Shown: positions 23,590 to 36,756, counted from the first letter of the stretch. The stretch: 64,000 nucleotides of DNA from Heterodera schachtii (GCA_023374025.1 SIJG01000059.1:765620-829619); one strand, 5' to 3'. The notes: generated by a model not told the origin, from the letters alone. Numbers and translations are program-made.

Positions 23590-25415
23590 TAATACTTTAA
23601 TTTCAGTCAAAAATAATCAATGTAAAGCCCGTTTAATCCAATTTAATTAAGAAACAAAATATTAAAAGCTAAACCCAAGCCTTTCAACACTGAAGTTCGA
23701 GATAAGAGCACGGATAATAACAAAGTTTTAAGCTAATTATTGTCAAAAAATTATTAGACAAAAATTAAAAAAAATCTAATGAAGTTTTAAATTGTCTGCC
23801 AGCTTAAACTTACAAGTTATTTAGAAAGGCTAATTTATTATTTCAAGAATTTTATATAAAATTTAAATATTTTTAATTAAATTTAAAAAATAAAAAACCG
23901 CTATTAAATGATAAATATTACAATTAATAATTAAGAAAAAATTGAACCATTAATGCAATACTTATATAAATTATTTCATAAATTTTTATTAGAATAATTG
24001 ATAAAATCCTATTTTAGAAATAATAACGCGTTCTTAAATAAATAAACTTCCTGATTAAGTTTAATCACCTAACAACGAGTCATATATAAATATCAAATTA
24101 AATCGATTAAAATTTCATTTATGAGTTAATGCTAATCGTGAGTATCCATGCAATTCAATTAACATAGCCTAATTAAATGTTCGTTTACTAAGGTTTGATT
24201 TTAAAATTTTTTCATCAATCGACTGGTGTGTTCATGAGGAAGATTTTAAATAAAACCTTGAAGATTGAAAATTATTATAAATATTCTAAATTAAAAATAA
24301 TAAATTATTTTTATCTATATGAAATTCCATAAATATAAATTAGACATAAATTATTTTTTAGCTTATTAATGTATCTCTAAACACCATCATGCAATAATTA
24401 TAGGCAAATAATTGCATCCATGTTAAAAGTTAATGCTACAACAATTTAATAGTTTATTAGAAACAATCTAAAAATATTTCTATTGAAAATAATAATTAAA
24501 TGTTCAATAACACATTAATCACCAAATGATTTAGATGTAAATATAAAAATTTTTTAATTACTTGAAAGTTCAATAATTCTTGAAATCTATTAAAACAAAT
24601 TTCAAAACTAAACATTAAGTCTTACATTTTAAAACAGAAAATACTGCTTAAGTTAAAAATGAAACAGGCGCAAAGATGAACAATTTAGATCAAGTTTATT
24701 ATAAATTCTATTAAAAATAATAATTAAATGAAAATTTTGTTATCAAATTCTAAATTTAAAAAAAATTAAAAAATGATAATAATTATTTACCAAAAATAAT
24801 TTTACTTAACAAAAATGCTAATCAAAATCGTTTGACTAAAATATTAATTACTAAATAATTTTGTAATTAAATTATGGTCTCTTTTTATTATATTTTATTT
24901 TAAAAAATCCTTTTACTAATTTAACATTTTTAAGCATCAATTATTTCTGAAAAAATTAACGATAAATATAGAAATGGAGATTAAAGCTGCATAAATGCCG
25001 GTTTTACCTACCAGATCAATAAGCGAGATTATAATTTAAAAAAATATATAATATATTTGTAAATACTCCAAAGAAATATAAACTAATGGATTTAAAGGAT
25101 AAAAAAGATGCTCAAATTGAAAACCTTAAAATTTTAAATAGCGAATAAAAACAATTTAGATATATTAAAAATTTATGTGATCATTCATAATCAACTATTT
25201 GATTTTTTATGAATTATAAAATAAAGTATTAAATCTACTAATCAAAAATTAAAATGATGCTAAAAATTAGAATTAAATATACTCTCAATATTAAAAAAAT
25301 GAATAATTATTTTGAAAAATAACAATCTAAAGTAAAGAAAAAAGAAATATAAAATTCTATAAATTATAAAAACGACATCATGAAATCTAATACATTAAGT
25401 AGTCTTCAAAATCCA
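23590..25415. other. AT-rich stretch with nothing identified
   Basis: Apart from a weak GC patch at 23,680-23,720, the stretch is A/T repeats and short random frames. No splice-bounded island or TIR was seen. Confidence 0.5.
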
Positions 25416-25416
25416 G

Positions 25417-25468
25417 GGTTGTTGAAACGATTAAAAAAGCCCCGCAACAAGTCTAATATAGATGGAAA
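25417..25468 (+). CDS. candidate exon with consensus splice sites
   Basis: Bounded by cttcaaaatccag and AAA|GTAAGTATCC, an almost perfect donor. Only the frame with two leading bases is open: LLKRLKKPRNKSNIDG, highly basic, leaving two bases. Related flanks and core occur at 35,790 (SLKRLILKPNE) and about 56,550. No family recognised. Confidence 0.5.
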
Positions 25469-26728
25469 GTAAGTATCCAAGTCTCAATTTTGTTTGGATG
25501 TCAAATTTTCCTAAAATTATAAATTATAAAAAATTATGGATGTGAGTAAATTGAAAATGATCAAATAGAAATATAAATGCAAAAATTCATTCTTAACAAA
25601 ATTTAATCAAAATAATTTTTGAAAACGAAAAGCAATTTCTCACCTTCTTATTGCTAAACACCATCAAATAAATCTAACGATAAATAAGGAAAAAATAAAA
25701 ATGAAACAAATAAAAAATTAATTCTTTACAGTCTTTTAGCTTGTGATACTAAAATCAGAGTAAAGTTTCAATGCCGAGAAACTTATTATGCAAACGTACA
25801 CATGGCAAGAATAAACAAAATATTAAAAGAAGATTTAATATAATAAACCCCAATTTTGTCTGGGTAAAATTTTACTAAAATTAATGGCATATAAACAATA
25901 AAATAAATGGATGTATATAAATTATAAGAAATAGCTATGCAATCCATTATTTACTCCGAGGAGATGAGAATAAATGAAGAATCATAGAGCGAATTTTGAA
26001 AAACAAAAAGTCATTGGGTACTGTGTAATCAATATATTTACAATAAATAATAATCATAATAATAAGAAACTATTACTCCCATTTTTATAACTTAAAAAAG
26101 AAAATCTTAATTTATATGGGTTAATATGACAATAACAAATATCATTTTTATTTTAATTACCTTTAAATATTACAAAATTTATATGCAATATATTTATTAT
26201 CTTTCAGCACAAAAGTTTGAAACAGAATATTGTTTCTATATGTTATTATTATAGAAATCTTTAATTAGCCAAATAAATTTAGAACTTTTGAAGAAAATAA
26301 AAAGTGAGAATTAAATTCTGTATCTAAGTTAGCCACACAAAAAACTACAAATATTTTATGATAAGGAAATAAATTGGATTATTGTATTAAATTTGGAAAA
26401 AGGTAATTAATTTAATTAGCAGAAATGAAATAAGAAAAGACCTTAATCGGTAATATAAAATTAACAAATACACTGATTAAAAGAAAATTCAAATATTTCT
26501 ATCAATCTACAAAAGTGGATTTTAAAAAATTGACTTTTTTTTATTAATTTAAATTGAAGAAAAAAACAATAAAATTATAGGTTAATTTATTTTGAATATA
26601 TTTTTTAAACGCTTCAAATCAAACTAATGAGGACAATAATCATGTTTTTATTCATTTATTTTGAAACGAATTATTTATAAAAAACACTACAAATTTATTA
26701 AAATTATCGGCTTAAAGAAATAAATAAG

Positions 26729-26867
26729 AGGCACGCAATCGAGCATATTGCCGGATCATTCCCGTGAATAAATAATACAATGTTTTTAAAGCTGCAGAAC
26801 ACTAATTAGATTCGTGATGGAAATGGCTGATTTGAACATCTCGCCAAAAAATGAAACCCTTGACTGA
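26729..26867 (+). CDS. candidate two-part terminal coding region
   Basis: The first part, 26729-26763, reads RHAIEHIAGSF plus two bases; the second, 26792-26867, completes proline and reads CRTLIRFVMEMADLNISPKN then ETLD and TGA. The phases match, but the intron would be only 28 nt, shorter than any hAT intron here. The second part alone is a good terminal exon after tgtttttaaag. Unidentified. Confidence 0.35.
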
Positions 26868-27038
26868 GTCATCATCATTTTTTATTCTTAAACATTTTTC
26901 TTTAATTAAAAATGAATAAGAAGAATAATTTATCCAATAAAAATATTATTTAGAGGAAAAAATCAGCATTTGATTTAATAATGAAAATTGAAAAGACCGA
27001 ATTTAAAATCTTTATAAAAAATTATAAATAAATAATTT

Positions 27039-27113
27039 CTTCTTTTCTTAAAAAACGACCATATCCGAATGTTTTCTCGAAACACTCGTTGAGAACAACT
27101 AAAGTGAATTTTT
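27039..27113 (+). CDS. candidate exon, basic, unidentified
   Basis: Open frame IISSFLKKRPYPNVFSKHSL then RTTK ends at AAA|GTGAAT. The acceptor is unclear; the region before it is T-rich (aatttcttcttttc). GC-rich core at 27,055-27,105. Confidence 0.25.
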
Positions 27114-28693
27114 TATAATCAATTTTTAACAATTCCATTGAAAAATCAACCTGAATATAAATTCTTAAATTCTTAAGGTCGTTTTTAAACATCTTTCAAA
27201 AATAAAAGTTTTAAAAGTATCTTAAATAGGATAAAAATTATTGAAAAATGAAATGTTAAATTATTTGTTTGATAAACAGTAAAATTTATTAAGTTTTTTT
27301 TAATGTTAAAGTGCTAAATCGATAAAAAAAATTCATTTTCCTTTTATTAAAATAAAAATGTCATAAGACCAATCAGAAATTGCCCAGGAAACCACATGAT
27401 CGAGCTTGAGTTTTTTAAACTTAATTTCACATTTATTGTATATAGTTAATTATAAACAAAAATAACATAGTTATATTTAAAATAAAATTTATTCGATGAT
27501 TTTTAATACAGAAATTGGTAATTGAAATTCATAGAAAACACCTTTATCTAGAAAGAAAAAAAATTCAATATTATAAATTTTAATTAAAATTAAGCTAGAA
27601 AAATTAGTCTGTTAAAAGTTTAAAGATTTGAAATGATTCAGATTAAAAAAAATTAAAGAAAATGAAAACCCATAAAAAAGAAATAAAAATAAATTTTCTT
27701 TAATGAAATGACCAAAATATTAACCGTGACAGTAGTTATATTAATTTAAGAAAATTAATTCTAAAGAAAAATATATAAATTGAATAATAAACAGAAACAT
27801 ATTTTAATGTAAACCATGTTTTCTACTCTACATTCTTAATAGGCGAGAACGGTCAAAATATTATTCGGAAATAAAGATATAAAAATTTTATAAAGGTGTA
27901 ATTAAAATTAAATAATATTTTTAAAAAAATCAATTTGTATTTGATTTTTAAAATATCAATTTATATTTGATTTTCAATCAAGAAGATGAATACAAATAAT
28001 AATAAAAATGAATATAAAAAGCTTTATAAAATTGTTGTCGACTTATCAGCACGCCAAATTGCGTAACCCATTTGGGTAATTCTTCGGCGCCGACATTTTA
28101 ATATCGGATAAGCATGAATATAGGAACTCATTAATGAAAATACATAAACTAAGTTCTATAAAAAATCTAAATACTGAATTATATTTATTGTTGAAATTTT
28201 TTAAATATAAATCTACAAATTATTTTAATAAGCGACAATCTATAAACCAAAATATAACGCTAATTAACATCGATTTGGTATAGTACTTCAACGATTTTGT
28301 GCGCTTCATATGCTTATAAAAATGCATAATAAATTAGGTCTGTAAAAGCGTTATGTTAAACATCAAAATATAATTATAATTTATAATATATAAAAAGATT
28401 GATATTTATAAAATGCAAAGATTATCATAAATCTGCGATGGGAAAATATAATAAAATTTCAATTGTCAAACCTAGGCAAAAAATAAAAAAATTTTCCTAA
28501 AAATCATTACAAAAAATGGATACGAAATAAATAAAAAGATTGAATAATTAATTAGAATTTAAAGAAAATCAAAGAGAAATTCTTAATTCATGATTTTTAA
28601 AATATTAAATTACTTCTATAATGACAACATTGCATATTTTTTCAACACGCTGGACATAATCGGAAATGGAGATCAAGAATATTGTAATTAAAA

Positions 28694-28834
28694 AAAATAA
28701 ATATTGGAGACAAAATTTTCATAATCAAAATCATTTTATTTGATTCGTATGAGATCAATGCGGCAAAAATGGCAATTGACAACCTGCAAATAGCGGGGAA
28801 ATGCATTTTCAACAATAAAGAAGCCCTAAAGTAA
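28694..28834 (+). CDS. coding-like island, possible terminal exon
   Basis: The GC-rich core (28748-28834) reads YEINAAKMAIDNLQIAGKCI then FNNKEALK and TAA. The frame is open upstream to about 28,694. A fine minus-strand acceptor (ccccgctatttgcag) also lies in it, so the strand is unsure. No family recognised. Confidence 0.3.
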   Translation, partial: KINIGDKIFIIKIILFDSYEINAAKMAIDNLQIAGKCIFNNKEALK

Positions 28835-29231
28835 AATCAAAAATTTAATGCTATGAGAAAAATTAATTAAATTTTTATCATTGAAAATAAATTAAAATGT
28901 GCATCTGATTTATTAGAAAAGTAATTTGGCAGGACAAATAAAAATAAATTATCAACTGATTTATAAACTTAATAAAAAGAGCAATATTAAGAATTAATGA
29001 ATAAATTAATTTATTTTGTTTAAATTCAAGAATACATAGGATCATTCAACAGCATAACACAATCATAAAAAAACTTTGACCAATGAACAATTAGTCCGCA
29101 GAAAAAACAATTAATTGAATCACTGAATTGACGAGAAAAGTTAATTGAATTAGAAAATAACACAAAAAACTAAAGTAAAATACATTAATTAGCTAAACAA
29201 TTACCAAAATGAAAGCGAAAAACATGATCTG

Positions 29232-29420
29232 TTAAAAGGTAAAAAAATGAAAAACATTCACTTACTTGAGCCCCATTTATGCAAGGAGGACAAACTAATT
29301 TAATTCATTCTTAGAAGATAATTTTAAAAAAGTGAATAAAATATTTATTTATTTTTATTTCGTTATGAATTGATTCGTTCTTCATAGCAGGTGAAGTACA
29401 AATTGAATTTTAATATAAAA
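29232..29420 (+). repeat. dispersed AT-rich repeat, copy 1 (others 33,122-33,345 and 56,724-56,875)
   Basis: Shared order: 'aaaaa.g/taaaaacat..tttactt.agcc', 'tttatgc..gaggacaaa', then 'ttatgaattgattcgttcttcat'. Copy 3 has a GC-rich gacccgacccattgcgtccc core where copy 1 has agcaggtgaag, so flanks are conserved and cores differ. Confidence 0.7.
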
Positions 29421-30149
29421 TATTCTTTTAAATCAAAAAATCAATTAAATTGTATCTAACAAATTTAAAACAAAAATAAAAACTTTTGAATGTCCAAATA
29501 ATTCAATTAAAAAAATATGAACAACAAATGACATCCGAACAACTAAATCGGTAATCGACAATGTGAATATTGTATTCAAATTTCATCCTTAAAAAATATT
29601 AAAATTTGGAACTGATTTATTCAAATACCACAAAATACTACTAAGTGCAAACGAAGACAATTACAACAAGTTACAAAAAAAGTAGTGATATCAAAATTTT
29701 CGAATACAAATAATTAAGAATAAAATTAAAAATATAACTATCAATGCTTGAGTGTATGGTCTATATTATATATTTATATAATTTTCAGCATGATGAACCG
29801 TTCAATAAAAATTTTTATAATTGTGTATGAAGAGTAAATAAAAATGAAATTAATTAATTTCCAAAAGATAAATAACTTTACTAAGCAACCAATTAATGCA
29901 CCAAAATTTTTCGAGAAGTATACTAAGTATATTTTGGCAAATTTTGATACTTGTAAGTATTTGCATTTTAATGTATTCATTTTGGAAATTAAAATAAATT
30001 TTATCAATTATAATTAAACGATATTTATATCTGGCGGCAAGCCGAGAAATTAAAATTGAAGATTTTTTGACAAGGAGCAGGAAAAGGAAAATAATAATTT
30101 TTTAAAATTAATTAATATATATTATTTTTATTTTAGAATTTTTGTAACA

Positions 30150-30205
30150 GATTCAGAGTGTTCCTAAGCCAGCCGTCCGTCCGGTTCAGTCCTGTGGAGC
30201 GGAAC
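30150..30205 (+). pseudogene. coding-like sequence interrupted by the hAT insertion (left half)
   Basis: After an acceptor-like ttttgtaacag the frame reads QSVPKPAVRPVQSC. If the transposon and one copy of its 8-bp duplication are removed conceptually, the frame continues into the right flank for about 15 more codons and stops at about 33,020. G+C is far above background. It may be an exon broken by the insertion; identity unknown. Confidence 0.35.
30198..30205 (+). repeat. 8-bp target-site duplication, left copy
   Basis: agcggaac directly precedes the element's first base; the identical octamer follows its last base at 32973-32980. An exact 8-bp duplication is the hallmark of hAT integration and implies a fairly recent insertion. 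Confidence 0.95.
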
Positions 30206-32972
30206 CAGGGCTGGCCGTGATCACGGATCACGGCTCACGGATCACGGGAATCACGGGGTTTTTGGGGTGCCGTGATCACGGATCACGGCTCACGGATTTT
30301 TTCAATTTTTCCGTGATTTTGATCCGTGATTGGCATTTTATATAGAGGATTTTTATTGAAACGAAAACTTGAAAATGTGAATTAATAAAAAAAAATTGCC
30401 AATTTTCTATCCTGTTTGTGTTTGGTTTCATTAAAATATCTTTTGGATTTTTCTTTTTTTAACTAATAATTTAAGCAAATCAATGTCCAAACTAAATCTT
30501 GGAAACTGCTGGTGGTATTATTTTGAGCGGCAGCCAAATTCAACAGCCAAATGCAAAGAAGAAGGGTGCTCATATATTAAAACACTGTCAACTTCTCTGA
30601 GCACAAGCGTTTATCATTTCACCTCAAAAAGCATCATCCAAATTTATATAAACAGCGTGAAGATTTTATTAATGAAGAAAAGAAAAAATCCGAGAAAAAA
30701 CCCATACAACTGGCAAATCCATTGAAGAGAGCCTTTGCAAATGCTTTTTGTTTGCCGTCAATAGAACAATCAGTTGAAGCAGAAGAAGAATCTATTGTTA
30801 AATCGCCAATTTTGTTATCATTAAATGCCAAAAGTAGCAAAAAATTCTTTTTTTTTTGTAAATTCTAAATTTTGAGGTCAATGGAGCAAGGAAGGAGCCT
30901 CTACAATTAGCGCCAATCGAGCTTTGATGGAAATGCTGGCCACACAATTGCTACCATTTAATTTTGTGGATGGAGACGGATTTCGTCGTTTTATTGGAAA
31001 GTTGCAGCCAAAATACACAATTCCCCACAGAAAACATTTTGCATTACACGAACTGCCGGGTAGTTTTGACGCAATAAAAGTACTCAATTTGTTTTTTTTA
31101 ATTTGAAAATTTTGTTATTTAAGAAGTTTGTTATCGCGGAATTGGATTCTATTGACAAAATAGGGCTAACCAGCGATGGATGGACCTCAATGGATAACCG
31201 TCACTCTTTAATCTCTGTTACCGGACATTTTTTAGACAAAAAATTTCGACCAAAATTTTATGTTCTTAGTACAAAACCAATAAAGGGTAATTTAAAAATA
31301 ATTAACAATCAAAAACAAAAAACAAAATTAAGGGCGACATACAGCAGATGCAATTTCTGCTTTTATTCGTGAAAGCTTGAACGAATTTAAAATTGCGGAG
31401 GATAAAATCTCAGCAATAACATGTGACACAGAAAATACAATGAAAAAAGTTTCAAAAGATTTGGGATTTGAATCAATAAATTGCGCTGCCCATGTACTTC
31501 AGTTGGTAATTAAACTTTAAAAAATTTCAATTTCTTTTTTAAGTGTATTAAGGAAGGACTTAAGAAAATTGATGAAGAAGAAAGATTGAAGGAACTTATT
31601 GAAAATGTCAAAAAATTTGTTCGAAAAGTTCGAAAGTCAAGGGTTTTGACAGAAAAATTGGCAGAATTCCAATCCAGTGAGGAAATACCACAAACGGTTT
31701 TGTTAAAAAACACAGAGGTAATTATATTATTTTTTCAAATTAATTATAAAAAATCATTTGAAGGTTCGTTGGAACAGTTCTTACAAAATGTTAGAACGTT
31801 TTTTGATTAATCGATCGGCTGTGAATTTGTTGGCAATTGAACGCGGGGAACTGCCAAAATTAAATGCCGACGATTGGACACTTATCTTCTGTTAAGAATG
31901 TACTCGCTCCGATTTACGAAGCGACTCTGCTAACACAAAACCGAAACGCTTCAAGTTCCATTATCATTCCACTCTTTAAAGTTAATTATTTAACAATATA
32001 CCTTAATATAAATAGCATTTAGGCTATTACGTTTGCATTACGTAAAGAGGGGGAAAATCGATTTTCAAATATCAAAAATACAATTGCATCGGCCATAGAA
32101 AAGAGACTGAACCAATTCGAAAACCAAAAATATTTGGTGATTTCGACCCTTCTTGATCCACGGTTTAAGGCTGTTTATTTGGATTGCAATCGCGTAGATG
32201 GCTACAAAAATTGGCTAATCAGTGAATTCGAGAGTTATCACAATGAGAATTACGTACTGAAATATTTTATTTTGAGTTTATATTTTAATTTTTAATATAC
32301 TGATGAGTTGTTAGTTGAGAATAATGCGAGCGGGTCAAGTTCAACCGACATTTTTTCTCAATTTGAAAAGGATGCTGAGTTCGACCAATTAATTAATACA
32401 GTAAAGCTTTCTTTTTAAACAATCGCATTATTGTTCATTTCGTAGGCACCATCACCCAGCCCATCAGCGTTAGAAATAAAACAAAAGGCTGAAATTGAAG
32501 TGAACGAATATTGGAGAGATGCGAAAATTAAGGCAAAATCCGATCCTTATGCTTACTGGGAAATCAATTCACAAAAATGGCCGATGATCGGAGGAATTGT
32601 GCCCAAATTTATTTCTCCACCCGCTACGAGTTCAGAAAGTGAACGACTTTTCTCGACCACGGGCTTTATCTCTAATGATCTCCGAAAAAGTTTGGCACCC
32701 GAAAATCTCGCAAAACTTCTGTTCCTCCATCATAATTTGATATTGACAGGATTTTCAAGCGAATAAATTTCCGTTTTTGCAAATAAATTTAAAAAAATAA
32801 TTAATGATTTTGAAGAATTTTTATAATCACGGATCACGGCTCACGGATCACGGAAATCACGGGGTTTTTGGGGTGCCGTGATCACGGTTCACGGGTCACG
32901 GATTTTTTTGGAAGCTCCGTGATCACGGCTCACGGATATTCGTGAATGGAAATTTAATCACGGCCAGCCCTG
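30206..32972 (+). mobile_element. complete hAT-family DNA transposon, 2767 bp
   Basis: It has 16-bp TIRs cagggctggccgtgat at both ends and a perfect 8-bp duplication outside. Subterminal regions are packed with direct cggatcacgg/cggctcacgg units. An 82-bp block (30221-30302) recurs in the same, not inverted, orientation at 32828-32909 with about three mismatches. Inside is one multi-exon transposase gene of the ZBED/hAT type. Structurally the element is intact; the transposase carries two frameshifts, so it is probably no longer autonomous. Confidence 0.96.
30483..32766 (+). pseudogene. hAT transposase (BED finger, RNase H-like core, hAT dimerisation domain), nine exons, two frameshifts
   Basis: ATG at 30483; TAA at 32764-32766. 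Order of parts: BED zinc finger (CWWYYFERQPNSTAKC..., then, in another frame, FHLKKHHPNLYKQ); GFRRFIGKLQPKYTIP; LTSDGWTSMDNRHSL with the catalytic-region Asp; AITCDTENTMKK; CAAHVLQL; RWNSSYKMLERFL; STLLDPRFKAVYL; and the C-terminal dimerisation motif PPATSSESERLFSTTG. Introns read at 30834-30876, 31080-31123, 31287-31332, 31506-31543, 31718-31763, 31981-32022, about 32254-32307 and 32401-32445 keep phase. Frame changes are needed at about 30560-30584 (inside the finger) and about 31875-31885. Role: cut-and-paste transposition in the nucleus; this copy is probably inactive unless the shifts are sequencing errors. Confidence 0.93.
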
Positions 32973-32980
32973 AGCGGAAC
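32973..32980 (+). repeat. 8-bp target-site duplication, right copy
   Basis: agcggaac, identical to 30198-30205. Confidence 0.95.
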
Positions 32981-33019
32981 CCATCAAAAAAATGTCTGCT
33001 GCAAGACAATTATGTTTTT

Positions 33020-35728
33020 AGAGATAAAATTATTAATAAACATATTCTCGTTTTCTTGTATATTCGTTGCTTTAAATAAACATCAAATGATAAATCTTCA
33101 AATAAATGTCAGAACAAAGAAATAAGTAAAAAATTAAAAACATTATTTACTTAAGCCATAATTTATGCTGCGTTAAGCCATAAATTTATGCTACGAGAAC
33201 AAAATTTAATTCATTCAATTCAATAAAATTAAAACTAAAAAGCAAATATAATTTAATTTTTTTTGATATAATTATGAATTGAATTGAATTGCAACACAAA
33301 CTTTTCAGATTCTTTATAGCAAGTGAAGTATAAAAGAGCAATTTTAATACAAAAATATTTTTCATATATTTATTAATTAATTAACCAAATAATAAAAAGT
33401 ATAAAATTCGAAGAATAATTTAATTATCAGTTCTGTGAAAAACATAATGATAATTTGACAATAACAAATAAATTATAAAAAATATATTTTTAACAATTTA
33501 TTTCTCGACTTTTACGATAGAACAATGAGAAAACATTTAATAAATATTGTAATGTAATTATGACAAAAAAAAATCAAAATATCAATTAAATATGGTGCCG
33601 GTATTAAGTTTGAAAATAATAATTCATTGTTAACAATAATTATAAAAAATAATATGCGTAGTAAAAGAAGAAAAAAGTAAAAGCAGAAAAAGGCTAAATA
33701 TAAGATATGACATGCCTCACATCAAAAAAATGAAATAAAGAGCAGCGAGATAATTCAACAAGTAATGAATATAACGCAAAAAAAACCAATAATTTAAATA
33801 AAATAACAATAAAAATTTATTATTTAAAATTAATGGTTTAAATTCAAATGCATTAAAAATTTGCAAAACATAAATAAATAATATCTCAAATAGCTTAAAT
33901 ACTAAATTAATCAAAATATGATTACAAATAATTAATTATAAATTAATTGGCATGTGATCAAACACTTAATGGAAAGGTTTTCAACGACAATTCTAGATCA
34001 GTAAACAAAACTTTCATTACTAAGGAAAAGAGCAAATAATTTATTCAGATAATGTATCAGCTAACGATTTAATTAGATACTACAAGAGATTATTGACGCA
34101 AAAAAAAGTTTTTTGATGGCCAAAGAATTGGTACGAAATATTGAAAATGAATATTAAACTTGTTACTTATGCATAGAAAATAAACAAATGCATAATATTT
34201 AACGAAAGAACTCTTAAAAATTACAGAAAAAAAATTTTAAAAAAATTAATATATTTATAAATGCATACTTAACAGCGTAATCAATAAAACAGATTTAGAC
34301 AACAATTGATTTGTGAAGAATTATATTTATTCAATAATCTCTTACAAATATATGATAACATCAAGAAGAAGAATCAGTGCCGGTCTCAAGATTAAAAGGA
34401 TGAAATAGAAAATAATTTATTAAAATTGAGAAAACATATTAATAAGAATCAAATATATATTTTTTAAATAAAAATAAGTCTTCAAAAATATATTATATAA
34501 TATAATAGAGAGCAAATTCGTAAATTAATAAACAAATATATTCATTTACAAAAATGTTTAAAATTAATTAACTTGATAGTACAATAAATTATTAAAGATT
34601 AATTCAATTAATTTAGAGAATTAAATATTTTATGGATATTAATAAGAACTATTAAATTTTATCAAATACACATTTTAAAAACAAAAAATTTAATTAGTGA
34701 TTTGTTAAAAATACAAAATATAAAGAAACAGCATTAATGATAAAATCCGTTGTAAAATCGAAGAATTTGGATATTTCATAAGCGAGAGCATATAGAATTA
34801 TTTAATGAAAATAAATGAGAAAGAAAAACATTAAATTTTATACATAAGTTAAATTAAAAAAAGATAATATATTAAAAAACATTTACCGACTTTTATATTT
34901 GCGTGGAATAACGAACTATTATATATATAAATTATCATTGAAACCACACAATTATTCATAACTAACGAAATAAAATTCTAATAACTATGAATGGAAATAG
35001 TATTAGAAAAAATATTAATATTTTACAATTTTATAAGAAATATGAAAAGAACAAATTAATAATTAAATAAAAATCTTTAAAAGCATTTTTTACTCATTTG
35101 TTTAGGTTTAAATCGAATTATTATCATGGTATTTCATTATAATGAAACCAGCATTTAGAATCTCATAGATAAAAAGCACCACACATAAACAGATAACGTT
35201 TATTACTTCATATTAAGTTAAAAATAATAAATTAAATTAAGTTAAATAAAAAAGCATAAGCTCCGATGATCAATCTCACATTATTTAAAAATGGAGGAAA
35301 AAATATAAAATTAAAAAGCCCAAAAAATATTATTAATCTTAAAACATGCATCAACCGTGCAATATTTCTTCCCAATCAAGAGCCGTCAGACAACTTGAAA
35401 ATATAATGAGAAAATATTATAATGTAAAAAATTATTTTTATAAATTTGCATAAATCAAATTTAGCAAATCAGAGCCAAAACTTTTTCACTATTTTCACAT
35501 GTAATTACATGTTAAAATAACTAAATACTTTATTAAGTAGTAGAAAATGAAAAATATTACGACCAAAAAAATATATTATGAAAGGTAAGTTTCCTCGATG
35601 GAACTTTAAAAATTAAAATAACAAAAAAAAAAATACATTCAGTTTAGAAAATAACAATATATTAAATAAAACATTTATTAAAAATGAACAATTATAAAAA
35701 AGCAATTCCTAATTTACGATAAAATTAA
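33020..35728. other. AT-rich stretch with repeats, no clear gene
   Basis: Holds the repeat copies at 33,122 and 33,420 and a small island at 34,362-34,390 (agaatcagtgccggtctcaa) whose 'tcaagattaaaagga' tail is shared with 21,055 and 36,760. No confident exon. Confidence 0.5.
33420..33575 (+). repeat. AT-rich repeat shared with 57,525-57,665
   Basis: Common segments include ctgtgaaaaacat (gtattgtgaaaaacat in the second), acaataacaaataaatta, ttaacaattta.ttctc.actt and tattgtaatgtaatta, in the same order. No coding. Confidence 0.65.
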
Positions 35729-35827
35729 ATTCGTAACCGCGAAAGGGAGTGTATAGGCTTTCCTAAAATACGAGGATATGTAAATCAAAAGTCGTTGAAA
35801 AGATTAATACTAAAGCCAAATGAATAA
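35729..35827 (+). CDS. candidate terminal exon, basic, unidentified
   Basis: Open frame IRNRERECIGFPKIRGYVNQ then KSLKRLILKPNE and TAA. The 3' half is related in DNA and in reading to the exon at 25417 (LLKRLKKPRNK). The 5' half is GC-richer (ccgcgaaagggag). No acceptor is obvious. Confidence 0.3.
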   Translation: MRNRERECIGFPKIRGYVNQKSLKRLILKPNE

Positions 35828-36756
35828 AAGGATGGTTCAATGGGAAAATGAACAAATCAAAAAACATATAGCATAAAAAATATTTTCCTTAATAAACCTT
35901 CAATTAAAAAAGGATCTCGAGGCAAAAATTATTTTTAATAATATTATAAAATAAAATAAATATAAAAACTAATCAAAAAAGATAAAATTTATATAGTAAT
36001 ATAAAAAAACAGTTTAATAATTGTAATAAAAAATGTTAAAATTTTGTTGCAATTAAAGGGTATCAACTAATTTCAATTGATAAAAAAATAATAACATTCT
36101 ACTGGAGTAACTATCTAAAAAAAAATTATTCTAAAAGTAATCCATAAATTTAATTTGTTTTAAATAAAAAAATTATCAAACCATTTTATGATCATTGAAA
36201 TATGAAAAACTGGGTTGAAATCGAAAATAAATAACAACACTTGAAAATTTCTATGATTGATAAAAAAATTAATAAAAATATTAATGTTAATAAATCTAGA
36301 TTAATACTCAAAATTTTACCTACATAATACCTAAAGAAAAAATCATCTTTGGTGGGTCCCTACAGTCAATTAAATCTAATAATTGAAAAAAATAATTATT
36401 TAACTTAATCAACTGTAAACAAAAAATAATTATTCTCGCCCAAAGTCGGGGGATATATTTAAATACAAGACAATTTATAATAAAATTCACAAACTAAATA
36501 ATATAAAGTTGAATAAATGCGTAAAAATAAAATGATTTTTACATTAGTAGTGAAAACTAATTAAAATATAAAAATTAAAATAAAGGGAAATGTATTCTAA
36601 ATATTAGTATTAAGTAATTCAACGCTTTTAAAAACTTATAATTTAAAAAATATAAAAAATTTTGAGGATTTTAAGATGCAGAAATAACGTAAAAATTAAT
36701 TTTTACAAATACATATTAAAAGGAAAAACTTCAAAGGCCGAGAGTTTCACATCGAA

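Noticed and set aside
28028..28110. Possible tRNA-like fold in a GC-richer patch
   Set aside because: No A/B box pair, no GGTTCGA-type T-arm, and no cloverleaf could be drawn.
29774..30007. 77-codon minus-strand ORF and similar Asn/Ile/Phe/Lys-rich ORFs elsewhere (e.g. 8611, 21641, 49952, 60533)
   Set aside because: Composition is what random about 80% AT DNA gives, and frames of 60-75 codons are expected by chance several times in 64 kb. No GC contrast or splice signals.
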